Shown: piece by piece, positions 29,504 through 37,877 of the stretch
Numbering within the stretch: position 1 is the first letter of the stretch
Layout of the letters: each line of letters starts with the position of its first letter
Assembly: GCF_001424195.1 (NCBI RefSeq)
Contig: NZ_LMOO01000005.1
Span: 237,646 to 301,645, forward strand
DNA: 64,000 nucleotides
DNA from: Cellulomonas sp. Leaf334
Lineage (GTDB): Bacteria > Actinomycetota > Actinomycetes > Actinomycetales > Cellulomonadaceae
Direction: 5' to 3'
Position numbers and translations under genes: made by a program
The notes under the pieces: model-generated
Seen by the model: only the letters and a program-made list of their open reading frames with translations
Told to the model about the DNA's origin: nothing
The model's database searches: none

Positions 29504-30661
29504 CTACGCCCCAGCGCCTGCGAGCTGAAGGGTGCCGCTCACGGCGGACCCGGTCATGCCCGCCGTGTCGCCGTAGTAGACGCAGTAGGCGGACGTGACA
29601 CCGTCGGCGAAGTCGTCGGGGTGCGGGTAGTAGAGCTCGATGGTGCCGTCGGCGAAGTAGTCGGGGACGAGCGACTCGGTGAGGGCGTCACAGGCGTCCC
29701 AGGCGTCGTTGAACGCCGTGTCGTACTCGTCCTCGGGGTCGAGGCTCACCGCGGCCGACATCGGGACGAGCGCGACGACCTCGGCCTCGTGCGGGACGGC
29801 GCAGTCGACCGGGTCGGTGTCCGCCATGTCGTACTCGTACGAGTACGTGGTCAGGCAGGTCCCGGCGGTGAGGTCGGTGCGGAGCGCGAAGTCGGGCAGC
29901 GCGGAGCCCGTGTCCCCGCTGGTGGCGCCGTCGTCCGTGCCGTCCTGGTACCCCTCCTCGAACCCCTGCTCGAACTCGTCCCAGAAGCCCGACGAGCTGC
30001 CCGCGCTGGCGAACAGCGCGAGGACGAAGATGATGTACGCGACGATCGCGAGCAGCCACAGGATCCCGAACGCACCGATGGTGATGCCGGCGATGGCCCA
30101 CCCGCGGCCCGCCTTGCCGTTGACCTTGATCCGACGCAGCGCCGCGATGCCGAGCCCGAGCCCGACCGGGCCCGGGAGCCCGCCGAGGAACAGCAGGCCG
30201 GCCGTGCTGGTGACGAACGACGCGATCGCCATGCCCTCGGTGGGCGGCGTGACGTAGGGCTGGCCGTACCCGTAGGGCTGCGCACCGTACGGCGGCGGCG
30301 CCTGTCCGTACCCGGGCGCGCCGTACTGGGGTGCTCCGTACTGCGGCTGCGGTGCTCCGTACTGCGGTGCTCCGTACTGCGGCTGCGGAGCCCCGTACTG
30401 AGGGTGCGGTGCCCCGTACTGGGGCTGCGGGGTCGTGTACTGCGGCGCGGCACCGGTCTGCTGCTCGCCGTAGGGCATCGGTGCCGGGGCGGGGGCGGCC
30501 GCCGGCAGAGGCTCCGTCGGCGGCACGCCGGAGGGCTCGGTCTCCGCGACCGGCGTGCGGACGGCCTCGTACCCGCTGGGCGGGATGGGGGCCGTCGGGG
30601 CCGGGTCGGGGACGGCGTAGGGGTCGGGAACCGGAGCCGGCCCCCCGGGCTCGTTGCTCAT
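29504..30661 (-). CDS. DUF4190 / septum-formation-family membrane protein with PQYGAP repeats
   Basis: A 385-aa protein. The N-terminal 150 residues are Pro/Tyr/Gln-rich with about eight PQYGAP-like units (near 73-115). Two membrane helices (about 150-215) form the DUF4190 unit ASFVTSTAGLLFLGGLPGPV and WAIAGITIGAFGILWLLAIV. The outer domain has Cys-rich TAGTCLTTYSY, DPVDCAVPHEAEVVALVP, AWDACDAL and TSAYCVYYG, a layout seen in the septum formation family. A TACCGT box 6 nt before the ATG makes it leaderless. The role is unknown, probably at the cell envelope. Confidence 0.82.
   Translation of the reverse strand: MSNEPGGPAPVPDPYAVPDPAPTAPIPPSGYEAVRTPVAETEPSGVPPTEPLPAAAPAPAPMPYGEQQTGAAPQYTTPQPQYGAPHPQYGAPQPQYGAPQYGAPQPQYGAPQYGAPGYGQAPPPYGAQPYGYGQPYVTPPTEGMAIASFVTSTAGLLFLGGLPGPVGLGLGIAALRRIKVNGKAGRGWAIAGITIGAFGILWLLAIVAYIIFVLALFASAGSSSGFWDEFEQGFEEGYQDGTDDGATSGDTGSALPDFALRTDLTAGTCLTTYSYEYDMADTDPVDCAVPHEAEVVALVPMSAAVSLDPEDEYDTAFNDAWDACDALTESLVPDYFADGTIELYYPHPDDFADGVTSAYCVYYGDTAGMTGSAVSGTLQLAGAGA
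30318..30444. repeat. Imperfect tandem repeats encoding PQYGAP units
   Basis: Alternating 12- and 18-24-bp units built from GGTGCTCCGTACTGCGGCTG-like sequence encode a Pro-Gln-Tyr-Gly-Ala tract in frame. Confidence 0.8.
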
Positions 30662-30667
30662 GCGCGC

Positions 30668-30673
30668 ACGGTA
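30668..30673 (-). promoter_or_regulatory. -10 box TACCGT, leaderless promoter of the DUF4190 pair
   Basis: TACCGT on the minus strand, 6 nt before the ATG at 30661; no ribosome site is seen. Confidence 0.55.
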
Positions 30674-30713
30674 GCCCACGGTGCACCCGCGAGGACGACC
30701 CTTTCCACAGACA

Positions 30714-31505
30714 TCACCCCGCGATGTCGAGCACGACCGGCACGTGGTCGGACGGCGCCTTGCCCTTGCGCTCGTTGCGCTCGATGCTCGCGCCGGTCAC
30801 CCGGGCGGCCAGGGCGGGCGTCGCGTACGTGAGGTCGATGCGCATGCCCTCGTTCCGGGGGAACCGCAGCTGCTGGTAGTCCCAGTAGGTGTAGGTGTGC
30901 TCGGCGGGGAGGTGGACGCGGGAGACCTCGGTGTAGCCCGCGTCGGCGATGGCGGTGAACGCGGCGCGCTCGGCCGGGCTCACGTGCGTGCGGCCGGCGA
31001 ACCAGCCGATGTCCCAGACGTCGGTGTCGAGCGGTGCGATGTTCCAGTCGCCGACCAGCGCCACCTGCGCGTCGGCGTCGTCGGCGAGCCAGCCCTGGGC
31101 CGCGTCGCGCAGCCGTCCCAGCCAGTCGAGCTTGTACGCGTAGTGCGGGTCCTCGAGCTCGCGGCCGTTGGGCACGTACAGGCTCCACACCCGCACGCCG
31201 CCGCACGTCGCCCCAAGCGCCCGCGCCTCGGCGGCCGCCGGGTCTCCCCACGTCGGCATGCCGGGGAACCCGACCTCGACGTCCTCGATGCCGACCTTCG
31301 AGATGATCGCGACGCCGTTCCACTGGCTGAAACCGGTCGTCGCGACCTCGTAGCCGAGCGCCTCGAACCCCTCCCGCGGGAACTGGTCGTCCTTGCACTT
31401 GGTCTCCTGCAGGGCGAGGACGTCGACGCCCGTCCGCTCCAGGAAGGCGAGGGCGCGGTCCGCTCGTGCACGGATCGAGTTGATGTTCCAGGTGGCCAGA
31501 CGCAT
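30714..31505 (-). CDS. xth: Exodeoxyribonuclease III (AP endonuclease)
   Basis: Base-excision-repair enzyme (263 aa) of the EEP superfamily that cuts DNA 5' to abasic sites and digests 3' ends. Signature pieces: MRLATWNINSIRAR, VLALQETKCKDDQFP (metal Glu), SLYVPNGREL, LVGDWNIAPLDTDVWD and the C-terminal RIDLTYAT...SDHVPVVLDI with the catalytic Asp-His pair. The start MRLATWN is at the canonical position. A TAGCGT box lies 8 nt upstream. Confidence 0.96.
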   Translation of the reverse strand: MRLATWNINSIRARADRALAFLERTGVDVLALQETKCKDDQFPREGFEALGYEVATTGFSQWNGVAIISKVGIEDVEVGFPGMPTWGDPAAAEARALGATCGGVRVWSLYVPNGRELEDPHYAYKLDWLGRLRDAAQGWLADDADAQVALVGDWNIAPLDTDVWDIGWFAGRTHVSPAERAAFTAIADAGYTEVSRVHLPAEHTYTYWDYQQLRFPRNEGMRIDLTYATPALAARVTGASIERNERKGKAPSDHVPVVLDIAG

Positions 31506-31513
31506 GGGGCAGG

Positions 31514-31519
31514 ACGCTA
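31514..31519 (-). promoter_or_regulatory. -10 box TAGCGT of the exonuclease III gene
   Basis: TAGCGT on the minus strand, 8 nt before the ATG at 31505; it implies a leader of 0-2 nt. Confidence 0.5.
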
Positions 31520-31630
31520 CCCGGCGCCACCGACGCCGCGGGGAACCGGACCTTTCGGACATCCGGGTGTTGAGCGGGACGAATCGCTCCCCTACTGTGC
31601 AGGACACAAGTCCAACAGGAAGGCACCAAG

Positions 31631-32386
31631 GTGGAGCACGCGCTCACCGGCAGGCGCGCGCTCGTCACCGGCGGCGCCTCGGGGATCGGCCGCGCCGTGG
31701 CACTCGCCCTGGCCCGGGCGGGGGCCGACGTCGCGGTCACGCACCTGTCGCACGACGCCACCGACGTGGTCACCGCGATCAAGGAGACGGGACGTGTCGC
31801 AGCGTCGTTCCAGGTGGACCTCCGGCTCAGCTGGGACGTCGACAAGGCCGTCACCGACGCCGCGGCGGCGCTCGGCGGTGGTATCGACATCCTCGTCAAC
31901 AACGCGGGCGGACCGGTCGACCGGCGCAAGGTGCCGGGGATGGACGACGCCCACTGGCACCGCGTGCTCGACCTGAACCTGTCCTCGGCGTTCTACGCCA
32001 GCCGCGCCGCGCTCGCGGTCATGCCCGACGGGGGGCGCATCGTCACGATCGGCGCCCAGGCGGCGCGCAGCGGCGGTGGCACGGGGATGGTCGCGTACAC
32101 CACGGCCAAGGCGGCGATCGAAGGGTTCACCCGGGCGCTGGCCCTGGAGCTGGGGCCGCGGCAGATCACGGTGAACGTGGTGGCTCCGGGCTTCGTCAGC
32201 GGTACCCCGCTGCACGCGGCGCTCACCCCGGAGCCCGCCCAGCGCGCCGCGGTCGTCGCGTCCCCCCTGCGCCGGGCCGGCACGCCCGACGACGTCGCCG
32301 GCGCGGTCCTCTACCTGGTGTCCGACGCGGCGGCGTTCGTGACGGGCACCGTGCTCGACGTCAACGGCGGAGCCCACTACAGCTGA
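31631..32386 (+). CDS. SDR family oxidoreductase
   Basis: A 251-aa Rossmann-fold NAD(P)-dependent oxidoreductase of classical type: cofactor loop VTGGASGIGRAVA (near 14), ILVNNAGGPVD (near 92), catalytic YTTAK (near 157) and VNVVAPGFVSGTPL. The strand that normally carries the catalytic Ser (ISS) reads IVTIGAQAARSGG, so that Ser is replaced by Gly/Ala unless the downstream Ser substitutes. The GTG follows AGGAAGG at about 8 nt. The substrate is unknown; the gene stands alone between xth and a tetR. Confidence 0.88.
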   Translation: MEHALTGRRALVTGGASGIGRAVALALARAGADVAVTHLSHDATDVVTAIKETGRVAASFQVDLRLSWDVDKAVTDAAAALGGGIDILVNNAGGPVDRRKVPGMDDAHWHRVLDLNLSSAFYASRAALAVMPDGGRIVTIGAQAARSGGGTGMVAYTTAKAAIEGFTRALALELGPRQITVNVVAPGFVSGTPLHAALTPEPAQRAAVVASPLRRAGTPDDVAGAVLYLVSDAAAFVTGTVLDVNGGAHYS

Positions 32387-32434
32387 CCCGTCTCCCCGGC
32401 GCCCGCGCACCGCGGACGTCGGCGTGCCCCGGCG

Positions 32435-33040
32435 TCAGGAGTCGATCGCCGTCGGCCAGCCGCTGACTGCCGACCAGGCCCAGGTCGCCACGTCCTGCGC
32501 GGGGGGCAGCGGGTCGCGTTCCAGCCAGGCGACGAGCACGCCGATGACCGACCCTGCGAGCGCCGCCGCGGCGATCGGCAGGGGCAGCCCGGACAGGGCC
32601 GGCGGTGCGCCGTGCAGCTCGAGGCCTTCGAGCGCGAGACCGCTGATGCGCCGACGCAGCCGTGTGACGGCGACGGGCGACCCGTGCTCGCCCAGCGCGC
32701 TGCGGTACAGGCCGACGTTCTCGGCGACGTGCGTGGCGTACCGGACCAGCACGTCGGGAGGGCCCTCGGAGCCTGTACCGGGGTGGATCTGGGAGAGGTC
32801 CGCGCCCACGAGGGCGGCCTGCGCGTCGAGGGCGTCGGCCAGCAGCGTGTCGGTGTCGGGGTAGTGCTGGTAGAAGGTGCTGCGGTTGACCGTGGCCCGG
32901 TCGGCCACGTCGGCGACCGAGATCTCATCGAGGCTGCGTTCCCGTGCGAGCGAGAGCAGGGCATCCTGGAGCAGCCGCCGCGTACGCAGCACTCGCGGGT
33001 CCACCCGGGCGCCTTCGTCCTGGATCGTCACCCGGCCCAT
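32435..33040 (-). CDS. TetR family regulator, divergent to MMPL exporter
   Basis: A 201-aa repressor. The HTH is LLSLARERSLDEISVADVAD then RATVNRSTFYQHYPDTDTLL (about 30-70); the C-terminal domain contains AAALAGSVIGVLVAWLERD, like the TetR_C_33/AcrR-type lipid regulators. The ATG is at 33040. The 62-bp divergent gap to the MMPL gene contains a 14-bp inverted repeat over the exporter promoter, so it most likely represses the exporter and itself. Confidence 0.88.
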   Translation of the reverse strand: MGRVTIQDEGARVDPRVLRTRRLLQDALLSLARERSLDEISVADVADRATVNRSTFYQHYPDTDTLLADALDAQAALVGADLSQIHPGTGSEGPPDVLVRYATHVAENVGLYRSALGEHGSPVAVTRLRRRISGLALEGLELHGAPPALSGLPLPIAAAALAGSVIGVLVAWLERDPLPPAQDVATWAWSAVSGWPTAIDS

Positions 33041-33058
33041 GATGCCACCGACCAGTAA

Positions 33059-33072
33059 CCGACACCTGTCGG
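33059..33072. promoter_or_regulatory. Putative TetR operator between tetR and mmpL
   Basis: The palindrome CCGACA-CC-TGTCGG ends 1 nt before the TATCCT -10 box of the exporter (33074-33079). A dimer bound here would cover the promoter spacer. Confidence 0.6.
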
Positions 33073-33073
33073 G

Positions 33074-33079
33074 TATCCT
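33074..33079 (+). promoter_or_regulatory. -10 box TATCCT of the MMPL exporter gene
   Basis: TATCCT is 23 nt before ATG 33103, directly behind the inverted repeat. An AAGGA ribosome site at 33092-33096 favours ATG 33103 over GTG 33097. Confidence 0.55.
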
Positions 33080-33102
33080 GCACCGTCGACCAAGGAGTGA
33101 AC

Positions 33103-35403
33103 ATGGCACGCGTGCTGGACCGTCTGGGCCGGGGAAGCTTCCGCCACCGCTGGATCGTGCTCGTCGCGTGGCTGCTGGTGCTCGCCGCGGCCGCGTTCGG
33201 GGCCGTCGCGTCGGGGCTGAACATCTCGGACTCGTTCTCGATCCCCGGGACCGAGTCCCAGCGGGCCCAGGAGCTCGTCGCGGAGCGGCTGGGTGACCAG
33301 GCCGCCGACGTCGGCTCGGACAGCAGCATGTCCGCCCAGCAGGGTGGTGACACCTCGAGCGCGCGGGTCGTCGTCGCGGCTCCCGAGGGCGAGTCGTTCC
33401 TCACCGGGACCGGGATCCCGGACGTGCTGACCGCGCTCGCGCCGGTCTCGAGCGCGGAGGACGTCGTCGCGGTCTCCGACCCCGTGACCGCCCAGGCGGT
33501 CGCCCCGGACGGCAGCGTCATGTACGTCGACGTGTCGTTCGGCGTGGGTGTCGACGACATCCCCGACGCCACCACGACCGCCCTCGAGGACGCCGCGGCG
33601 AGCCTCGAGGGCGACGGGTACGAGGTCGCGCTGGCCGGCGGTCCGTTCACCCACCCGCTCGAGCTCGCGGGGCCGATGGAGGCGATCGGGCTGGTCGTCG
33701 CGCTGATCGTGCTCGTCGTGACCTTCGGGTCGCTCCTCGCGGCGGGCATGCCGATCCTCACCGCGCTGCTCGGCGTCGGCATCGGGGTCGCGGGCGTGCT
33801 GTCGCTGTCGGGGATCGCGGACATCTCCTCCTCGACGCTGACGCTCGCGCTCATGCTCGGCCTCGCGGTCGGCATCGACTACGCCCTGTTCCTGCTGTCC
33901 CGGCATCGCCAGCAGCTGGCCGACGGGATGGCGCCGGAGGCGTCGGCCGGTCATGCGGTGGGCACGGCGGGCAGCGCGGTCGTGTTCGCCGGGACCACCG
34001 TCGTCATCGCGCTCGCCGCCCTGACCGTGACGGGCATCCCGTTCCTGTCGGCGATGGGTCTGGCCGCGGCGGCCACGGTCGTCATCGCCGTCCTCGTGGC
34101 CATCACCCTGCTGCCCGCGATGATGGGCTTCGCCGGGGAGCGTCTGCGCCCGCGCGGTCGCGCCGCCCGGCAGGCCGAGAAGTCGCGCACCGCGCAGAAC
34201 CGGTGGGGCGTCTTCACCACGTCGCACCCCGTCATCACGCTGCTCGTCGCGGCGGCCGTGCTGCTCACGATCGCGGTGCCCGCGCTGAGCATGCGACTCG
34301 GCCTGCCGAACGCCGGTCGTGAGCCGGAGGGCTCGGGCGACCGCGCCGCCTACGAGATGCTCGCCGACGGCTTCGGCCCCGGCTTCAACGGCCCGCTCGT
34401 GGTCCTGGTCGACGCCGCCGACGACCCGTCGGCCCTGGCCGGTGCCGTCGAGGAGGTCGTCGGGTCCGTCTCGGCCCTGCCCGACGTCGCCTACGCGGCT
34501 CCGATCGCGGCGCCCGGCGCGGCCGAGGGGGCCGAGGCTGCTCTCGTCGTCGTCATCCCGACGGGCGCCCCGGACTCCGAGGAGACCGCCGACCTGGTGC
34601 ACGCGATCCGTGACGCCCGCCCGGACATCGAGACCTCGACCGGCACGCAGCTGTGGGTGACCGGCGCCGCCGCGGCGAACATCGACATCACCGAGAAGCT
34701 CGCGGACGCGTTCCCGCTCTTCCTGCTCATCGTCGTCGGGCTCGCGATCGTCCTGCTGATGGTCGCGTTCCGGTCGCTGCTGGTGCCGGTGACCGCGGTG
34801 CTGGGATTCCTGCTGACGATCGCCGCCTCGTTCGGTGCGACGACCGCCGTTTTCCAGTGGGGCTGGCTGGCTCCCGCGTTCAACGTCGACTCCACCGGCC
34901 CGCTGCTCAGCTTCCTGCCGATCCTGCTGGTCGGTGTGCTGTTCGGGCTCGCGATGGACTACCAGGTGTTCCTGGTCTCCCGGATGCGTGAGGAGCACGT
35001 GCACGGCGCCGAGCCGGTCCCGTCGGTCCGCATCGGGTTCGCCCACGGTGCCCGCGTGGTGCTGGCCGCTGCACTGATCATGATCTCGGTGTTCTCGAGC
35101 TTCGTGTTCAGCGGATCGGCCCAGATCGGCCCGATCGCGTTCGCGTTGGCCATCGGGATCGTGTTCGACGCGCTCGTGGTCCGCATGACCATGATCCCGG
35201 CGGCGATGGCCCTGCTCGGGAGGTCCGCCTGGTGGATCCCGCGCTGGCTCGACAAGGTCATCCCCAACGTGGACATCGAGGGTGCGGCGCTGGAGCGCGC
35301 GGGCTCGCACGCCGCTCCGGGACCCGTCGACGAGGTGCCCGCCGTCGCCCACACCCACGCGACGCACGGCACGCACGCGGCGCCGACCGACCCGCCCGGG
35401 TAG
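33103..35403 (+). CDS. MMPL family RND transporter
   Basis: A 766-aa proton-driven exporter with the duplicated 6+6 helix layout. Helix 1 is HRWIVLVAWLLVLAAAAFGAV, then a periplasmic domain and the helix block VALIVLVVTFGSLLAAGMPI with GLAVGIDYALFLLSRHRQQL (near 250); the second half repeats this as MVAFRSLLVPVTAVLGFLLT and GLAMDYQVFLVSRMREEHVH. Asp/Tyr pairs in GIDYA and AMDYQ match the proton relay of MmpL3-like proteins. The C-terminus is His/Pro-rich. The substrate is probably a lipid or drug. It is controlled by the adjacent TetR. Confidence 0.94.
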   Translation: MARVLDRLGRGSFRHRWIVLVAWLLVLAAAAFGAVASGLNISDSFSIPGTESQRAQELVAERLGDQAADVGSDSSMSAQQGGDTSSARVVVAAPEGESFLTGTGIPDVLTALAPVSSAEDVVAVSDPVTAQAVAPDGSVMYVDVSFGVGVDDIPDATTTALEDAAASLEGDGYEVALAGGPFTHPLELAGPMEAIGLVVALIVLVVTFGSLLAAGMPILTALLGVGIGVAGVLSLSGIADISSSTLTLALMLGLAVGIDYALFLLSRHRQQLADGMAPEASAGHAVGTAGSAVVFAGTTVVIALAALTVTGIPFLSAMGLAAAATVVIAVLVAITLLPAMMGFAGERLRPRGRAARQAEKSRTAQNRWGVFTTSHPVITLLVAAAVLLTIAVPALSMRLGLPNAGREPEGSGDRAAYEMLADGFGPGFNGPLVVLVDAADDPSALAGAVEEVVGSVSALPDVAYAAPIAAPGAAEGAEAALVVVIPTGAPDSEETADLVHAIRDARPDIETSTGTQLWVTGAAAANIDITEKLADAFPLFLLIVVGLAIVLLMVAFRSLLVPVTAVLGFLLTIAASFGATTAVFQWGWLAPAFNVDSTGPLLSFLPILLVGVLFGLAMDYQVFLVSRMREEHVHGAEPVPSVRIGFAHGARVVLAAALIMISVFSSFVFSGSAQIGPIAFALAIGIVFDALVVRMTMIPAAMALLGRSAWWIPRWLDKVIPNVDIEGAALERAGSHAAPGPVDEVPAVAHTHATHGTHAAPTDPPG

Positions 35404-35408
35404 GACGA

Positions 35409-35438
35409 AGGCCGGGGTGCCTCGTCGCACCCCGGCCT
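35409..35438. terminator. Bidirectional terminator between mmpL and glpK
   Basis: A 12-bp perfect stem (AGGCCGGGGTGC with its complement) with a 6-nt loop starts 6 nt after the exporter stop and 24 nt from the glpK stop. Confidence 0.8.
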
Positions 35439-35461
35439 CCGCCCAGCCTCCGCTCAGACGG

Positions 35462-36985
35462 TCAGACCACGTCGTCGTCGACCCAGTCGAAGGTCTTGGT
35501 GACGGCCTTCTTCCAGAGCCGGTACTGCCGGTCGCGCTCGTCGTCGGCCATCTGCGGCTCCCACCGCTTGTCCTCGGCCCAGTTGTCGATGACGTCCTGC
35601 TCGCCGTTCCAGAACCCGACGGCGATCCCGGCCGCGTAGGCCGCACCGAGGGCGGTGGTCTCCGCGACCTGCGGGCGGATGACGGTGACGCCGAGGATGT
35701 CGGCCTGGAACTGCATGAGCGTCTCGTTGGCGATCATGCCGCCGTCGACCTTCAGCTCGGTCAGGTCGACGCCCGAGTCGGCGTTCATGGCCTCCAGGAC
35801 CTCACGGGTCTGGAACGCCGTCGCCTCGAGCGCAGCCCGGGCGATGTGCCCCTTGTTGACGAACCGGGTCAGGCCGACGAGCGCGCCGCGGGCGTCGGAC
35901 CGCCAGTACGGCGCGAACAGACCCGAGAACGCCGGCACGAAGTAGGCGCCGCCGTTGTCGTCGACGGTCTTGGCCAGGTCCTCGATCTCGGGTGCCGACG
36001 AGATGATGCCGAGGTTGTCGCGCAGCCACTGGACGAGCGAGCCGCTCACGGCGATCGAGCCCTCGAGCGCGTACACGGTCGGCTGGTCGCCGATCTTGTA
36101 GCAGACCGTCGTCAGCAGACCGTTCTTCGACGGGACCGGCGACGTGCCCGTGTTGATGAGCATGAAGTTGCCGGTGCCGTACGTGTTCTTGGCGTGGCCC
36201 ACCTCGAAGCAGGCCTGCCCGAACGTGGCCGCCTGCTGGTCGCCGAGGATGCCCGCGATCGGGACGCCCGGGACCATGCCGCCCTCGCGGCCCTTCCCGT
36301 ACACCTCGGACGACGACCGGATCTCCGGCAGCATCGACAGCGGGATGCCCATGTCAGCGGCGATCTCCTCGTTCCACGTGAGCGTGTCGAGGTTCATCAG
36401 CATGGTGCGCGACGCGTTGGTCGGGTCGGTGACGTGCACGCCACCGTCGACCCCGCCGGTCATGTTCCACAGGACCCAGGAGTCGGTGTTGCCGAACGCC
36501 AGGTCACCGGCCTCCGCCTTGGCCCGGGCGCCCTCGACGTTGTCGAGGATCCACTTGACCTTCGGGCCGGAGAAGTACGTGGCCAGCGGCAGGCCGACCT
36601 TCGCCTTGTACCGGTCCGCACCGCCGCCGAGCGCCCCCAGCTCGTCGGCGATCTTCTGGGTGCGCGTGTCCTGCCAGACGATCGCGTTGTAGACCGGCTT
36701 GCCGGTGGTCCGGTCCCAGACGACCGCCGTCTCGCGCTGGTTGGTGATGCCGACCGCGGCGAGGTCCCGGTAGGTGAGGTTGGCTCGGGTCAGCGCGAGG
36801 CCGACCACCTCACGGACGTTCTTCCAGATCTCCTCGGCGTCGTGCTCGACCCAGCCGGCGCGCGGGAAGATCTGCTCGTGCTCGATCTGGCCGGACTCCA
36901 CGATGTGTCCGGAGTGGTCGAAGACGATCGCGCGGGAGCTCGTGGTGCCCTGGTCGATGGCAAGGACGTACTTGGTGTCGGGCAT
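35462..36985 (-). CDS. glpK: Glycerol kinase
   Basis: Phosphorylates glycerol to sn-glycerol-3-phosphate in the cytoplasm (507 aa, normal length; FGGY family). Motifs: [17 protein letters not shown] at the start, [19 protein letters not shown] (near 80), [34 protein letters not shown] and [19 protein letters not shown] (near 400). Last gene of the glpD-glpF-glpK set, 92 bp behind glpF; the gap carries a long hairpin that may tune its level. Confidence 0.98.
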   Translation of the reverse strand: MPDTKYVLAIDQGTTSSRAIVFDHSGHIVESGQIEHEQIFPRAGWVEHDAEEIWKNVREVVGLALTRANLTYRDLAAVGITNQRETAVVWDRTTGKPVYNAIVWQDTRTQKIADELGALGGGADRYKAKVGLPLATYFSGPKVKWILDNVEGARAKAEAGDLAFGNTDSWVLWNMTGGVDGGVHVTDPTNASRTMLMNLDTLTWNEEIAADMGIPLSMLPEIRSSSEVYGKGREGGMVPGVPIAGILGDQQAATFGQACFEVGHAKNTYGTGNFMLINTGTSPVPSKNGLLTTVCYKIGDQPTVYALEGSIAVSGSLVQWLRDNLGIISSAPEIEDLAKTVDDNGGAYFVPAFSGLFAPYWRSDARGALVGLTRFVNKGHIARAALEATAFQTREVLEAMNADSGVDLTELKVDGGMIANETLMQFQADILGVTVIRPQVAETTALGAAYAAGIAVGFWNGEQDVIDNWAEDKRWEPQMADDERDRQYRLWKKAVTKTFDWVDDDVV

Positions 36986-37016
36986 GGTGAAGATTCCTCC
37001 GGGTGGTTCGGGTGGC

Positions 37017-37054
37017 CCGGACGGCGCTCGCGGGGGGTGTGGAGCGCCGCCCGG
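37017..37054 (-). terminator. Intercistronic hairpin between glpF and glpK
   Basis: 13-bp arms (37017-37029 and 37042-37054, one mismatch) around a 12-nt loop. There is no U-tract; it could act as an attenuator or an RNA-processing/stability element rather than a full stop. Confidence 0.5.
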
Positions 37055-37077
37055 ACGGGGACGGCTGTGCTGTGGCG

Positions 37078-37815
37078 TCAGACGATGTAGACGGAAGCCG
37101 CGAGGCCGGCGATCGCACCGCCGACGAGGGGGCCGAGGACCGGCACCCAGGAGTACGCCCAGTCGCTCGAGCCCTTGCCCCGGATGGGCAGGAGGGCGTG
37201 CGCGATGCGCGGACCGAGGTCACGTGCCGGGTTGATGGCGTAGCCGGTGGGGCCACCGAGGCTGGCGCCGATGCCGATCACGAGGAGAGCCACGGGGATC
37301 GCCCCGAGCTCGGCGGGGGTCTTCGCGAACGCGAGGATGACGAAGACGAGGACGAAGGTGGCGATGGCCTCGGTGATGAAGTTCCACCCGTAGGAGCGGA
37401 TGGCGGGGCCGGTGGAGAAGACGGCGAGCTTGGTGCCCGGGTCGGCGTCCTCGTCGAAGTGCTTCTTGTAGGCGAGGAACGCGAGACCGGCACCTATCGC
37501 GGCACCGGCCATCTGTGCGGTCACGTAGAGGAACCCGTTCGCTGCGGTCACGGGGATGCCCGCGGCGAACTCCTCCGCACCGCTCGTCCAGATGCCGATC
37601 GTCACCGCGGGGTTGAGGTGTGCCCCCGACTTGTACGCGACGTACACACCCGAGAAGACCGCGAGGCCCCATCCGAAGTTGATGAGGAGCCAGCCGCCGT
37701 CGAAGCCCTTGTTCTTCGGCAAGATGACGTTCGCGACCACACCGGCGCCGAGCAGGATCAGCATGCCGGTGCCCATCAACTCAGAGATGAAGGCGTCACC
37801 TATTGTGTAGTCCAC
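37078..37815 (-). CDS. glpF: MIP family glycerol facilitator / aquaporin
   Basis: Six-helix channel (245 aa) for glycerol entry. Both NPA boxes are intact: [11 protein letters not shown] (near 65) and [13 protein letters not shown] (near 190); the Asp after the second NPA (NPARD) is typical of aquaglyceroporins. The start [15 protein letters not shown] uses GTG with AAAGGG at about 8 nt; a longer frame upstream is excluded because it runs back through glpD in another phase. It lies 62 bp after glpD. Confidence 0.96.
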   Translation of the reverse strand: MDYTIGDAFISELMGTGMLILLGAGVVANVILPKNKGFDGGWLLINFGWGLAVFSGVYVAYKSGAHLNPAVTIGIWTSGAEEFAAGIPVTAANGFLYVTAQMAGAAIGAGLAFLAYKKHFDEDADPGTKLAVFSTGPAIRSYGWNFITEAIATFVLVFVILAFAKTPAELGAIPVALLVIGIGASLGGPTGYAINPARDLGPRIAHALLPIRGKGSSDWAYSWVPVLGPLVGGAIAGLAASVYIV

Positions 37816-37852
37816 TGTCGACCCTTTCTGACGGACATCGTTGTCACGTGCG

Positions 37853-37872
37853 CCCCGCGGATGGCCGCGGGG
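37853..37872 (-). terminator. Intercistronic hairpin between glpD and glpF
   Basis: CCCCGCGG/CCGCGGGG with a 4-nt loop, directly after the glpD stop codon. Read-through is needed to express glpF and glpK, so it is probably a processing or stability element. Confidence 0.5.
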
Positions 37873-37877
37873 AGTTC

